A DNA stretch of 63,948 nt from positions 1 through 63,948 of the forward strand of contig NZ_WRPR01000064.1 of assembly GCF_010367455.1 (NCBI RefSeq), in the 5' to 3' direction. This document shows positions 1-7,937 of the stretch, piece by piece (position 1 is the stretch's first letter; every line of letters begins with the position of its first letter). Made by a program: the position numbers and the translations under genes. The notes below the pieces were generated by a model. That model saw only the letters and a list, made by a program, of their open reading frames with translations. It made no database searches and was not told the DNA's origin. The DNA is from Candidatus Laterigemmans baculatus. Lineage in GTDB: Bacteria > Planctomycetota > Planctomycetia > Pirellulales > Pirellulaceae.

Positions 1-1
1 T

Positions 2-91
2 CGGCTTGCCGTTAAACGACTTGGTAGCCAACTGCTGGGCACTGCTGACTTTATGGCAATTCAGCGTAAGAAAGTGGCGCTGTCCAGCTAG
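2..91 (+). CDS. Possible 3' end of a gene entering the window
   Basis: A frame open from the window edge encodes about 29 residues (it ends IQRKKVALSS) and stops at a TAG lying inside a CTAGCGCC repeat motif. No family can be recognised from so short a tail. A frame this long could be open by chance in GC-rich DNA. The reason to list it is that several other genes here also end inside a repeat. Confidence 0.25.
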   Translation, partial: RLAVKRLGSQLLGTADFMAIQRKKVALSS

Positions 92-100
92 CGCCCCGCG

Positions 101-180
101 GCTCACCCGAGGCTAGCGCCTACGGCTCAAAAGATTGGAAGCTCACCCGAGGCTAGCGCCTACGGCTCAAAAGATTGGAA
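101..180. repeat. Two perfect 40-bp tandem copies carrying the GGCTAGCGCC motif
   Basis: Bases 101-140 are repeated exactly at 141-180. Each copy contains CCCGAGGCTAGCGCC followed by TACGGCTCA. The same motif forms the right end of the element at 46096-46227 and appears inverted near 63737, so this is a partial, duplicated copy of a dispersed family. Confidence 0.85.
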
Positions 181-470
181 GGCTGCAGGAGCCGCTTGGC
201 TTGGTCACGGAGATTTGGGAAGGGGCAGAGGTTTAAGTAGCTGACCTCCGAATACAGGAAATCGAGGGAGTGGGCTTCCAGTCGCTGGCTGCGTATTAGC
301 CGCCTCGCCTGGACCGGGAGCGGGAAGCTTTGAGGAATGCGAATGCCTTGGAGAAGCCTCCGAGCGATGGCGGCGAATCGCGTCGACGTTCGCCGCAGCA
401 TTTCCGAGCGGACGATGCGATGCGAGTGAGCAAAAACTCTCACGTTACTCAAGTACAAAACGTGACAGAA

Positions 471-1094
471 CGGCAGCCCGATCACCGCAGCGGCCTGCAG
501 GGGTCCGCTGGCCATCAGCCCCTCCTCGACCTCGGTGGGGCTGATCCGAAAACCCGAACTTTTGATCAGATTGTCGCGGCGCCCGATGAAGTAGAAGTAA
601 CCTTCCGCATCCTGCCGCACGAGGTCCCCGGAATAACAGACGCGATCCGGGACACCTCCCCCGTCCCGCGGAAAGGGATGCGGACGGATCACGCGATCGG
701 TCAATTCCGGCTGTCCCCAGTAGCCGAGCGAAACGGTCGGGCCGTGGTGGACCAGTTCGCCGACCTGGCCGGGCTCGCACCGCCGCCCCGCCTCGTCGAC
801 CACCAGCAACTCGGTGTTCGGAATTGCCCGCCCCATCGATCCCGGGCGACGGTCGAGTTCGGCGGCCGGCAGATAGGTCGAGCGAAACGCTTCGGTCAGC
901 CCGTACATCAGGATGACCTCGGTCTCGGGCAGCGCCGCGCGGAGTTTCTCCAGCACGGGTAACGGCAACGCGCCGCCCGTGTTGGTGATGTAGCGAAGCC
1001 GCAAGTTCTGCTTTTCGAGCGCGGCGTAGGAGTGCACCAGCAAGGCCCACAGCGAGGGGACGCCAGCCAAACCAGTAATCCGCTCGGCCACTAC
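471..1094 (-). pseudogene. Remnant of an AMP-forming acyl-CoA ligase (exosortase-associated type)
   Basis: About 208 codons on the minus strand read as the middle of an AMP-forming acyl-CoA ligase: AERITGLAGVPSLW near the start, then YGLTEAFRSTYLP (adenylate-binding region), GELVHHGPTVSLGYW, YSGDLVRQDAEGYFYFIGRR with the conserved Asp and Arg, and FRISPTEVEE. The wording is that of the exosortase-associated ligase family. Family members have roughly 500 residues. Here the N-terminal half with the ATP P-loop is missing, and so is the end of the C-terminal domain with its catalytic lysine. Flanking sequence in all frames stops resembling the family at both edges, so this is an orphan fragment rather than a frameshifted gene. 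No exosortase or intact ligase lies nearby. Confidence 0.8.
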
Positions 1095-1274
1095 GCCCCC
1101 AGATTTCCTGGATTCGCCGCCGGACGCTCGCCCACGGCTCCTGACAAGCATCCGGGGCTGTCAACGGCTCGCCTGCCGACAGCTTTGCCGCAGCGTCGGC
1201 GTGCCGCGGCACAGTGGTTGCATTCTGAACAGGCAGAGTTGACCCACCACTTCCGCTTGTAGGGCAGACCACTG

Positions 1275-1466
1275 ATGTCCACCGCTAGAACGAATACCGT
1301 CACCGGAAGCGACTTTTTCAAGCTGCTGTTCGCGATCCTGCTGCCGCCTGTCGGCGTGTTTCTCGAAGTCGGCCTCGGGCTGCACTTTTGGCTCAACATC
1401 GTGCTGACGATCCTCGGCTACATCCCGGGCATCATCCACGCGGTCTGGATCATCGCGACTCGCTGA
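1275..1466 (+). CDS. PMP3/YqaE-family small membrane protein
   Basis: This 63-residue protein has a short polar N-terminus and then two hydrophobic segments, about residues 13-33 and 38-60. The pattern LLPPVGVFLEVGLG...LNIVLTILGYIPGIIHAVWII is typical of the UPF0057/PMP3 family, small integral membrane peptides linked in yeast and plants to membrane potential and salt tolerance. The bacterial role is poorly known. The ATG is preceded by AGGG about 10 bases upstream. It stands alone, after the ligase remnant and before a kinase on the same strand but 257 bp away. Confidence 0.85.
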   Translation: MSTARTNTVTGSDFFKLLFAILLPPVGVFLEVGLGLHFWLNIVLTILGYIPGIIHAVWIIATR

Positions 1467-1499
1467 GCCGGGTGCCGCCTGGACGCACGTTGACCAGTG

Positions 1500-1571
1500 C
1501 CAGCGCAAGCTGACGGGCTAGAGCCAGCGCAAGCGGACCGGCCAGAGCCAGCGCAAGTTGACCGGCCCCGG
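1500..1571. repeat. 24-bp tandem repeat, three degenerate copies
   Basis: Three consecutive 24-bp units start at 1500, 1524 and 1548. All begin CCAGCGCAAG; the third differs most (CCAGCGCAAGTTGACCGG). The array lies in the 257-bp gap between the PMP3-like gene and the kinase. No stem-loop with a T-run or clear promoter was seen in this gap. Confidence 0.75.
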
Positions 1572-1723
1572 CTTGATAACTAGGTTGAATTGATACTGCT
1601 CGGGCTCTTCGGACGCATGTCGAGGAGCCCGACCGTTCTTGTCTTTCGCCCGGTTCACGCCACACACGCTCGTCCGACCCGCGTCCCGATCCGCCCGCGA
1701 CCCTTACTCCTGCGCCCACCCTG

Positions 1724-4633
1724 ATGGATTCTCGTTTTCCTCATGCGGTTTCCTCGGGCGACGAGGTGGGGCGTGCCAAGCCCCAGTTGTCCGCCGGGAC
1801 GAATCCGCCCGAGGGGCTCGAGCCGCCTGAAGAAGCGGGTTTGCCGGAAGTCGGTCCCGACGACGCCACGGTCCGCCGCGAGTCGGGCTCCACGCCGATC
1901 CCGCCCAGCGGCCCCCCTCTGAACGATGCGGAACGACCGGCCGCCGGCTCGAGCGTGGGCCCCACTTTGCCGGTAGGTGGCAGTTTGCAGGAAGGATCGG
2001 GTTCGCAGTTGGACCCGGGCTCCAAATCGGGGCTCGAGGAAGCCCAAACGGTCATCACCGATGCGAACCGTCCCGAATTGCCGCTGCAGGCGAGCGGTGC
2101 GGGAACTCCAGCCGAGGTGGCCAAGGTGCTGCTCGGGCACCAGCTCGACCACTTTGAGCTGGAGAGTCTGATTGGCAGTGGCGGGATGGGAGCGGTCTTT
2201 CGGGCCCGCGATACGCGGCTCGACCGAACCGTGGCTCTCAAAGTGATTCCGCGGGTCGGGGACGATCCAGAACTGCTCCGCCGGTTTCGCAACGAAGCTC
2301 AAAGTGCGGCGCGGCTGGACCACCCCTGCATCGCGCGTGTTTACGACGTCGGCCGCCACCAGGAGTGGCACTACATCGTTTTCGAGTACATCGAGGGGAC
2401 GAACCTGCGGGATCTCGTCGCTCGCGAGGGGCTGCTCGATGTGGACGACGCGATTTACTACACGCGGCAGGTGGCCGAAGCGCTCGATCACGCCCATCGG
2501 CGCGGCGTGACGCACCGCGACATCAAGCCCTCCAACGTGCTGGTGACTCCCGACGGGCTGGTGAAGCTGGTCGACATGGGATTGGCTCGGGCTCAGCAGT
2601 TGGAGATGTCCGAGGACATGACAGCCAGCGGCGTGACGCTCGGCACGTTTGACTATATCTCGCCGGAGCAGGCCCGCGATCCTCGCAACGTGGACGTCCG
2701 CAGCGACATCTATTCGCTCGGCTGCACGTTGTACTTTGTGCTCACTGGCCGGCCGCCCTATCCGAGCGGCACGGTGCTCCAGAAGCTGCTCAGCCATGGA
2801 TCGTCTCCGCCTCCCGATCCGCGGCTGATCCGCAGCGATTTGAGCGACAACCTGGTCGCGGTCCTGCACAAGATGTTGGCGAAGCAGCCCAACGACCGCT
2901 ATCGCAAACCGCTCGACCTGATCTCGGATCTGTACGCGCTGGCTCAGCGTGAGAATCTACCTCGGTCGCTTTCGGCCGGCTCGATCGCGATCGCCCCGGA
3001 CCATCGTTTTTCGCAGCTGGTCGAGCGGCACCTTCCCTGGATTGCGGCGGTCACGCTGCTGATCGCCGTGACCGCATGGCTGCAGCTGCTCTCCCTGGCC
3101 GGCAGCGACCTGCCGATCACCGAGCCGGGGCCGGCTCCTCCGGCACTCGTCCGGACGGCCGACCGCGCGGTTGCCGAGCCCGCGGGGCCGGAGCCCGATC
3201 CGGTGATCGCCGAGACCGACGCGGAGGCGGAGTCGGCTGGTAATGCCAATCTCCAGTCGCCCGACGAGGCGGCCGAACCGCCTCGCTTTGAAGGCATCCC
3301 CGCGGCGGTCGTCGGCCTCAACCGTGAATCCCGCAGCAGCGACAGCGGCAGCAGCAGCAACAGCCCGCCGATGCCCAGCTCGACCGCTCCGGCCCCGGCG
3401 CTAACGACGATCCGCGTGATCGGTCCCGGAGAGGAGGGAGCCAGCACGATCGACAGCAACAACCGCTTGCTGGTCACCTCGTTCGAGGAGGCGATCGAGG
3501 CGGCTCGCAACGCCCCGGACATCAAGCTGATCGAGCTAGCCGCTCCAATTATTCGCAGTGGACCGGTGACGCTGCCTCGCCGCGGGCTGACGATCCGTGG
3601 CACCGGCGAGTCGAACGTGCTGAGTTTCGTCTCGCACACGCCGCAGGTTGAACAGCGGACGGCGATGTTCGACCTCGGTCCGCACAGCGTTGATTTTGAG
3701 GACCTGCACCTGGTCTACCGCCTCCCGGAGTCGGCGGTCGATGGGGGAGCGATGTTCACGTTGGCCGGTGACAACACGGTCCGCTTCAGCCGCTGTTCGA
3801 TCACGGTCGAGAACCCGATGCAGCGGGACGCGGTCTACGCCTTCGAGACTCGGCTGCTTCCCTCGGAGCCGAGCGAGGACGCCGCGGAAGCCGACGCCGA
3901 CGCATCCGACGCCAAGGAGGGAGGAACCGCCGCCAGCTCTTCGCCGCCGCTGGTCGCGATCCAATTGAGCGATGTGATCGTGCGAGGGCAGATGTCGATG
4001 CTGTCGCTCGATGCCGCCGCGCTGGTCCAACTCGTCTGGGACAACGGGCTGCTGGCGGTCTCGCAGCGGATGATCGAGTCGGCCGGAGCGCTCACCCATG
4101 CGCCAGCCGGGGCCGCGGTCCGCATGACGCTGCGGATGAGCAACGTCACGGCGTCCCCCTCGGAGGGGCTCGTGGCGGTTCGCTTGAGCCCGGAGTTGCC
4201 CGAGCCGGTCGTCGTCGATCGGCTCGCCCAGAGCTGCGTGTTTACGCTCAGCAGCGACGCTCCACTGGTTGAAATGAACGGGCTGAGCGACGTCACGGCG
4301 ATCGACCGCCGGGTGATCCTGCGGGGCAAGGATAATCACTACGACAGCGCCGATGGACGGACCAACGTGATCGTCCTGGCCACCTCGCTCGACTCCGGAC
4401 GGTTGGTCTACGGCGTCTCGGATTTGCTGGCGGCCGACAAGCCTTACTGGACGCAGGAAGAGTCACCGCAGGGGATCGTGCTGTGGGACGGACCGATGCC
4501 GGTCGAGATCCCCACCCACCTGCATACCCCTTACGATTATCTGCAGCAGGGGGTCGTCCGCCCCGGTTTCCAGCTCGAGCGATTGCCGGAATTGCCACTG
4601 CCGAGCCCGTCGAATGGGTCAAGTGGAATTTGA
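1724..4633 (+). CDS. Membrane-anchored Ser/Thr protein kinase with large extracellular domain
   Basis: The 969-residue protein has a Pro/Glu-rich N-terminal tail, a Hanks-type kinase domain (about residues 143-420), one transmembrane helix (about 437-457), and a ~500-residue exported part. The glycine loop is GSGGMGAVF, the ATP lysine is K173 (VALKVI), and the catalytic loop is HRDIKPSN with D266. The magnesium-binding motif is DMG (D284) rather than DFG; the Asp is kept, so activity is expected. The exported part has a low-complexity Pro/Ser linker and then a region resembling parallel beta-helix or pectate-lyase-like folds (LPRRGLTIRGTGESNVLSF). Such architecture suggests sensing of an envelope ligand, which is inference. 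ATG start; no overlapping partner gene. Confidence 0.9.
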   Translation: MDSRFPHAVSSGDEVGRAKPQLSAGTNPPEGLEPPEEAGLPEVGPDDATVRRESGSTPIPPSGPPLNDAERPAAGSSVGPTLPVGGSLQEGSGSQLDPGSKSGLEEAQTVITDANRPELPLQASGAGTPAEVAKVLLGHQLDHFELESLIGSGGMGAVFRARDTRLDRTVALKVIPRVGDDPELLRRFRNEAQSAARLDHPCIARVYDVGRHQEWHYIVFEYIEGTNLRDLVAREGLLDVDDAIYYTRQVAEALDHAHRRGVTHRDIKPSNVLVTPDGLVKLVDMGLARAQQLEMSEDMTASGVTLGTFDYISPEQARDPRNVDVRSDIYSLGCTLYFVLTGRPPYPSGTVLQKLLSHGSSPPPDPRLIRSDLSDNLVAVLHKMLAKQPNDRYRKPLDLISDLYALAQRENLPRSLSAGSIAIAPDHRFSQLVERHLPWIAAVTLLIAVTAWLQLLSLAGSDLPITEPGPAPPALVRTADRAVAEPAGPEPDPVIAETDAEAESAGNANLQSPDEAAEPPRFEGIPAAVVGLNRESRSSDSGSSSNSPPMPSSTAPAPALTTIRVIGPGEEGASTIDSNNRLLVTSFEEAIEAARNAPDIKLIELAAPIIRSGPVTLPRRGLTIRGTGESNVLSFVSHTPQVEQRTAMFDLGPHSVDFEDLHLVYRLPESAVDGGAMFTLAGDNTVRFSRCSITVENPMQRDAVYAFETRLLPSEPSEDAAEADADASDAKEGGTAASSSPPLVAIQLSDVIVRGQMSMLSLDAAALVQLVWDNGLLAVSQRMIESAGALTHAPAGAAVRMTLRMSNVTASPSEGLVAVRLSPELPEPVVVDRLAQSCVFTLSSDAPLVEMNGLSDVTAIDRRVILRGKDNHYDSADGRTNVIVLATSLDSGRLVYGVSDLLAADKPYWTQEESPQGIVLWDGPMPVEIPTHLHTPYDYLQQGVVRPGFQLERLPELPLPSPSNGSSGI

Positions 4634-4707
4634 CATTCCAGGGATCACCACGTTTAATCAAGTGACAGCGATCCGAGCCTGCCCTTTAATCTATCGGAGA
4701 TTTGTGG

Positions 4708-5121
4708 ATGAAACGTGTTTTGATGTTCGCTTTGGTGGCCGCCTTCCTGACTTCCCCGGCGATGGCGATCAGCCATTTCAAGAAAGTCTGGGGGGAGCAC
4801 TATACGCCCAGCGGTGACGACCCGGGGGCCGATAAAGTCGATCCCGAGTTCCGCTCCGCGACTCGCAAAGCGGGCTGCTTCATCTGTCACGTGAAGGGTG
4901 AGGACAAGAAAGAGGTGCGGAACGAGTACGGCAACGCGATGCACGACTTGCTCGACGCCGAGAACTACGATCGCGACCGCATCAAGGCGGAGCCGGAAAA
5001 GGTTCAGAAGGAAATCATCGAGGCTTTCGAGAAGGTCGCCAAAATGAAGTCGAAAGACGGCAAGACCTTTGGTGAAAAGCTGCAAGCTGGCGAACTGCCC
5101 GCGACCGACGCCGGGCTGTAA
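4708..5121 (+). CDS. Secreted monoheme c-type cytochrome-like protein
   Basis: The 137-residue product starts MKRVLMFALVAAFLTSPAMA, a clear signal peptide with an Ala-X-Ala cleavage site. The mature part has one CXXCH heme motif (CFICH) and a charged, helical C-terminal half. The ATG at 4708 is preferred over an upstream in-frame TTG because CGGAGA lies 8 bases before it and the signal peptide then begins directly. Attachment of heme c in the periplasm is expected from the motif; the redox partner is unknown. It stands 74 bp after the kinase, and a strong terminator follows, so it may be its own unit. Confidence 0.75.
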   Translation: MKRVLMFALVAAFLTSPAMAISHFKKVWGEHYTPSGDDPGADKVDPEFRSATRKAGCFICHVKGEDKKEVRNEYGNAMHDLLDAENYDRDRIKAEPEKVQKEIIEAFEKVAKMKSKDGKTFGEKLQAGELPATDAGL

Positions 5122-5180
5122 GCCGCACCGAGCGTCCGCGGACGCTCGCGGTCCCTGCGACACAATCTTTTTGCGACTCC

Positions 5181-5216
5181 AAACGCCAGGCGGCACCGCT
5201 CGTCTGGCGTTTTTTC
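5181..5216 (+). terminator. Rho-independent terminator after the monoheme protein
   Basis: AAACGCCAG and CTGGCGTTT form a perfect 9-bp stem around a short loop that can pair further internally, followed by a run of T. It lies 60 bases after the stop codon at 5121 and ends just before the next gene. Confidence 0.85.
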
Positions 5217-5249
5217 TTGACCCCCCAGCCCCCTCCCAAACTTCCTATC

Positions 5250-5921
5250 ATGCCGAACTTGATGCGATTCACCCTGGCTCGCTTGGCGGTTGCCACCACC
5301 GTCGCCCTCTCCGCCGCACTCCCCGCCCAGGCCGCCGAGCCGGAGGCGAAACCACAGGCCGCTGAAGAGGGCTTCATCCAGCTGTTCAACGGCGAGAATC
5401 TCGAAGGCTGGAAAGCCAACGAAAACTCCTCCAGCTGGTCGGTCGAAGAGGGAGCGATCGTCTGCGAAGGCCCCCGCAGCCACCTCTTTTACACCGGCCC
5501 CGAAGCGCCCTTCAAAGATTTTCACTTCATCGCGGAAGTCAAAACGACCCCCGGCAGCAACGCGGGAATCTACTTCCACACCAAGTATCAAGAGCAGGGC
5601 TGGCCGAAGTTCGGCTTCGAGTGCCAAGTGAACATCAGCGGCCGCGACGGGAAGAAATCGGGGGGGCTGTATGGCATCCGCGACGTCGCCAATCCCCCGG
5701 CCAAGGACAACGAGTGGTACACCCAGGAGATCATCGTCCGCGGCCGCAACATCGTCCTGAAGCTCAATGGCGAGACGCTGGTCGACTACACCGAGCCGGA
5801 AAACCAGCCCGCGTTTGACGAACGGTTCGAGCGACGGATCGGCAAAGGCACGTTCGCCCTTCAGGCGCACGACCCGGACAGCAAGGTGTACTTCCGTAAC
5901 CTCCGCGTCAAACCGCTGTAG
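5250..5921 (+). CDS. Secreted DUF1080 (3-keto-disaccharide hydrolase family) protein
   Basis: The 223-residue protein has a signal peptide (LARLAVATTVALSAALPAQA) and one DUF1080 domain: FIQLFNGENLEGWKAN near the start, then SWSVEEGAIVCEG, SNAGIYFHTKYQ and a C-terminal YFRNLRVKPL strand. This concanavalin-like fold is greatly expanded in planctomycetes. Members cleave 3-keto-glycosides or act as carbohydrate-binding modules; the substrate here cannot be read from sequence. The ATG at 5250 gives a complete signal peptide; a second ATG at 5262 is also possible, and no Shine-Dalgarno favours either. It is convergent with the next gene, whose stop is directly adjacent. Confidence 0.9.
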   Translation: MPNLMRFTLARLAVATTVALSAALPAQAAEPEAKPQAAEEGFIQLFNGENLEGWKANENSSSWSVEEGAIVCEGPRSHLFYTGPEAPFKDFHFIAEVKTTPGSNAGIYFHTKYQEQGWPKFGFECQVNISGRDGKKSGGLYGIRDVANPPAKDNEWYTQEIIVRGRNIVLKLNGETLVDYTEPENQPAFDERFERRIGKGTFALQAHDPDSKVYFRNLRVKPL

Positions 5922-6443
5922 CTAGAAGCCCATCGCGGCGCGGCGACCATTGGCCGGAATGATGTCGTCGAAGATGCCTCCGAACATGCTCGACTCGACT
6001 TCGGCAACCTGCAGCCGGTCGCCCGGCCGCAGGCAGTAGTCATGCTCGGGCAACAGCACGTTGGTGCCCGGGCGGAAGCGGATGCCCATCCGCACGCCCC
6101 CGATCGCATCGGGCGAATTGCGGTAGAGCACGGCCTGCATCTGCGAGAACTGTTTGCTCAGGCCACTCTGCCGCAAAAGATCACTGACGTACACCGGTTT
6201 GCCGTCCGCCGGCAGCGGCAGAATCCGCGTCGGCGGCTCGGCGCCTCGGACTTGAAGCACGATCGAGTTCTTCTGTTGAGCTTCGGCGATCGCGCTAAAT
6301 TCGCGGGTCGCTTGGGAAGCCTGGAGCTGCAGGGGCTCGGCTGACTCGTCGTTGCTTCCGAATCCAGCGGGGCTGAACATCGTGCAACCGCCGCTCGCGG
6401 CAGCGAGCGTGGCGACGAGCAACAGGGATCGCAACTTCTTCAT
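5922..6443 (-). CDS. Lipoprotein, conserved planctomycete type, function unknown
   Basis: The 173-residue protein starts MKKLRSLLLVATLAAASGGC, a lipoprotein signal with the cysteine at residue 20. The mature part contains LPADGKPVYVSDLLRQSGLS and LLPEHDYCLRPGDRLQV. These phrases resemble beta-grasp SLBB segments of polysaccharide-export proteins, but the match is too weak to assign that role. Its stop codon directly abuts the stop of the convergent DUF1080 gene, with no terminator space between them. A GTACTC/GAGTAC repeat element lies upstream. Confidence 0.7.
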   Translation of the reverse strand: MKKLRSLLLVATLAAASGGCTMFSPAGFGSNDESAEPLQLQASQATREFSAIAEAQQKNSIVLQVRGAEPPTRILPLPADGKPVYVSDLLRQSGLSKQFSQMQAVLYRNSPDAIGGVRMGIRFRPGTNVLLPEHDYCLRPGDRLQVAEVESSMFGGIFDDIIPANGRRAAMGF

Positions 6444-6607
6444 AGCGGCGAAACGCCTTGTGCGTGATGGGTGAAAACGCGCGCCCCCCCGAGCGACCCT
6501 CGCCCCCCCCGGTCGACTTTGCCGATTCCGCGGATACTGCGGGGTATCGACCGCCGCCCCCAGAGAACTTGAGCCGAAAAGGAAAAGCGAGCGGCTGCTG
6601 ATTCCTG

Positions 6608-6830
6608 CTCAGCGAAGCGGTGCTCGCGCTCGTACTCGCGCTCGCGCTCGCGCTCGTACTCGTACTCGTACTCGTACTCGCAACCCGGCCCAGAGCCTGC
6701 CGTCGAGCCCGCTGCGCAGAGTAGCCGCACCTCGATGCGCTCGATTCGAGTACGAGTACGAGTACCGCTTCGCTGAGTACGAGTACGAGTACGAATAGGA
6801 GTACGAGTACGAATAGGAGTACGAGTACGA
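6608..6830. repeat. GTACTC/GAGTAC inverted-repeat element, copy A
   Basis: The left arm (6608-6680) is CTCAGCGAAGCGGTGCTCG followed by repeated hexamers CTCGCG and CTCGTA. A ~66-base spacer follows. The right arm (6747-6829) is CGAGTA hexamers, then CCGCTTCGCTGAG, then more GAGTAC units. The arms are inverted complements and could fold into a long hairpin. The element fills most of the 474-bp divergent gap between the lipoprotein gene and pyrB; no promoter was identified in the remainder. Three further copies exist in the window (39351, 48052, 54986). Confidence 0.9.
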
Positions 6831-6917
6831 AGGAGAAGCCTCTCGCCTCTTGCCGCTCGCGTGTTAAGCTGTCGCGAGTTTTTGCCCGCCGCCCCCCAGA
6901 GCCCTGTTGCACGCACC

Positions 6918-7937
6918 GTGAATCAGCCTGCTCAACCCGCCCCCGACGCGTCCACGGCCGCCGCCTCGCCGGCGGCTCGCGGGGGAGCCGTGACGCCTCC
7001 GCCGGTCGATTGGAACCGCCGCCATCTGCTCGATCTGGAGCGGCTCTCGGCTGCCGAGATCACGGCGCTGCTCGACACGGCTCAGTGGATGAAGGACGCC
7101 ACCGGAGGCTGCCGCAACAAGCTCTCCTTGCTCAGCGGGATGACGTGCGCGAACCTGTTTTTCGAAAACAGCACTCGAACGCGCAACAGTTTTTCGCTGG
7201 CCGCCCGCCGGCTCGGAGCCGACACGGTCGAGTTCAGCAGCGGCGGGAGCAGCGTGGCGAAGGGAGAAACGTTCGTCGACACGGCCAAGACGATCGAGGC
7301 GATGGGAGTCGACTGGGTGGTGACGCGGCACAGCACGCCGGGCACGCCGCACCTGCTGGCCCGCGAGCTGCGCTGCCGGGTGCTCAACGCTGGCGACGGG
7401 GCTCACGAGCACCCGACGCAGGGCTTGCTCGACATGCTGACGATTCGCCAGCACCGAGGACGGATCGAGGGGCTGACGGTGGCTCTGGTCGGCGACATCG
7501 CTCACAGCCGCACCGCGCGGAGCAACCTGTGGGGGCTGCGGAAGCTCGGAGCACACGTGATCGTGTGCGGACCGGCGACGCTCGTCAGCCCACGCTGGGA
7601 GGAGTTGGGGATCGAAGTCGCCCACGATCTCGACGCGATCCTCGATCGCTGCGACGTGCTGAATCTGCTCCGCATCCAGTTCGAGCGGCAGTCGACTCCT
7701 TCGTTCCCGAGCATTCACGAGTACGCGCTCCGCTACGCGATGAACGGCCGGCGGATGCGACGCTCGAAGCCCGACATCCTGATCATGGCGCCGGGGCCGA
7801 TCAACCGCGGCGTGGAGATCACCCCCGAGGTCGCCGACGGTCCGCAGAGCGTGATCCTGGACCAAGTCACCAATGGGATCGCGGTGCGGATGGCGGCGTT
7901 GTGGCTGTTGGCACAAGGCACCGGAGAAGAGACTTGA
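6918..7937 (+). CDS. pyrB: Aspartate carbamoyltransferase catalytic subunit
   Basis: The enzyme condenses carbamoyl phosphate with aspartate in pyrimidine synthesis. The carbamoyl-phosphate motif STRTR is at residues 85-89, preceded by [16 protein letters not shown] and the C-terminal [12 protein letters not shown] region are also present. From GTG at 6918 the protein has 339 residues with a ~35-residue Ala/Pro-rich N-terminal extension beyond the usual ~305-310. A TTG further upstream would add unconserved sequence. The next gene starts inside its stop codon (TGATG), so the two are translationally coupled. Pairing with an inactive dihydroorotase homologue recalls PyrB/PyrC' complexes of pseudomonads. 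Confidence 0.95.
   Translation: MNQPAQPAPDASTAAASPAARGGAVTPPPVDWNRRHLLDLERLSAAEITALLDTAQWMKDATGGCRNKLSLLSGMTCANLFFENSTRTRNSFSLAARRLGADTVEFSSGGSSVAKGETFVDTAKTIEAMGVDWVVTRHSTPGTPHLLARELRCRVLNAGDGAHEHPTQGLLDMLTIRQHRGRIEGLTVALVGDIAHSRTARSNLWGLRKLGAHVIVCGPATLVSPRWEELGIEVAHDLDAILDRCDVLNLLRIQFERQSTPSFPSIHEYALRYAMNGRRMRRSKPDILIMAPGPINRGVEITPEVADGPQSVILDQVTNGIAVRMAALWLLAQGTGEET

Noticed and set aside
153-470. C-terminal continuation of the acyl-CoA ligase
   Set aside because: The frame stays open but after VIGLP the residues no longer match the family, so this is unrelated sequence after a breakpoint.
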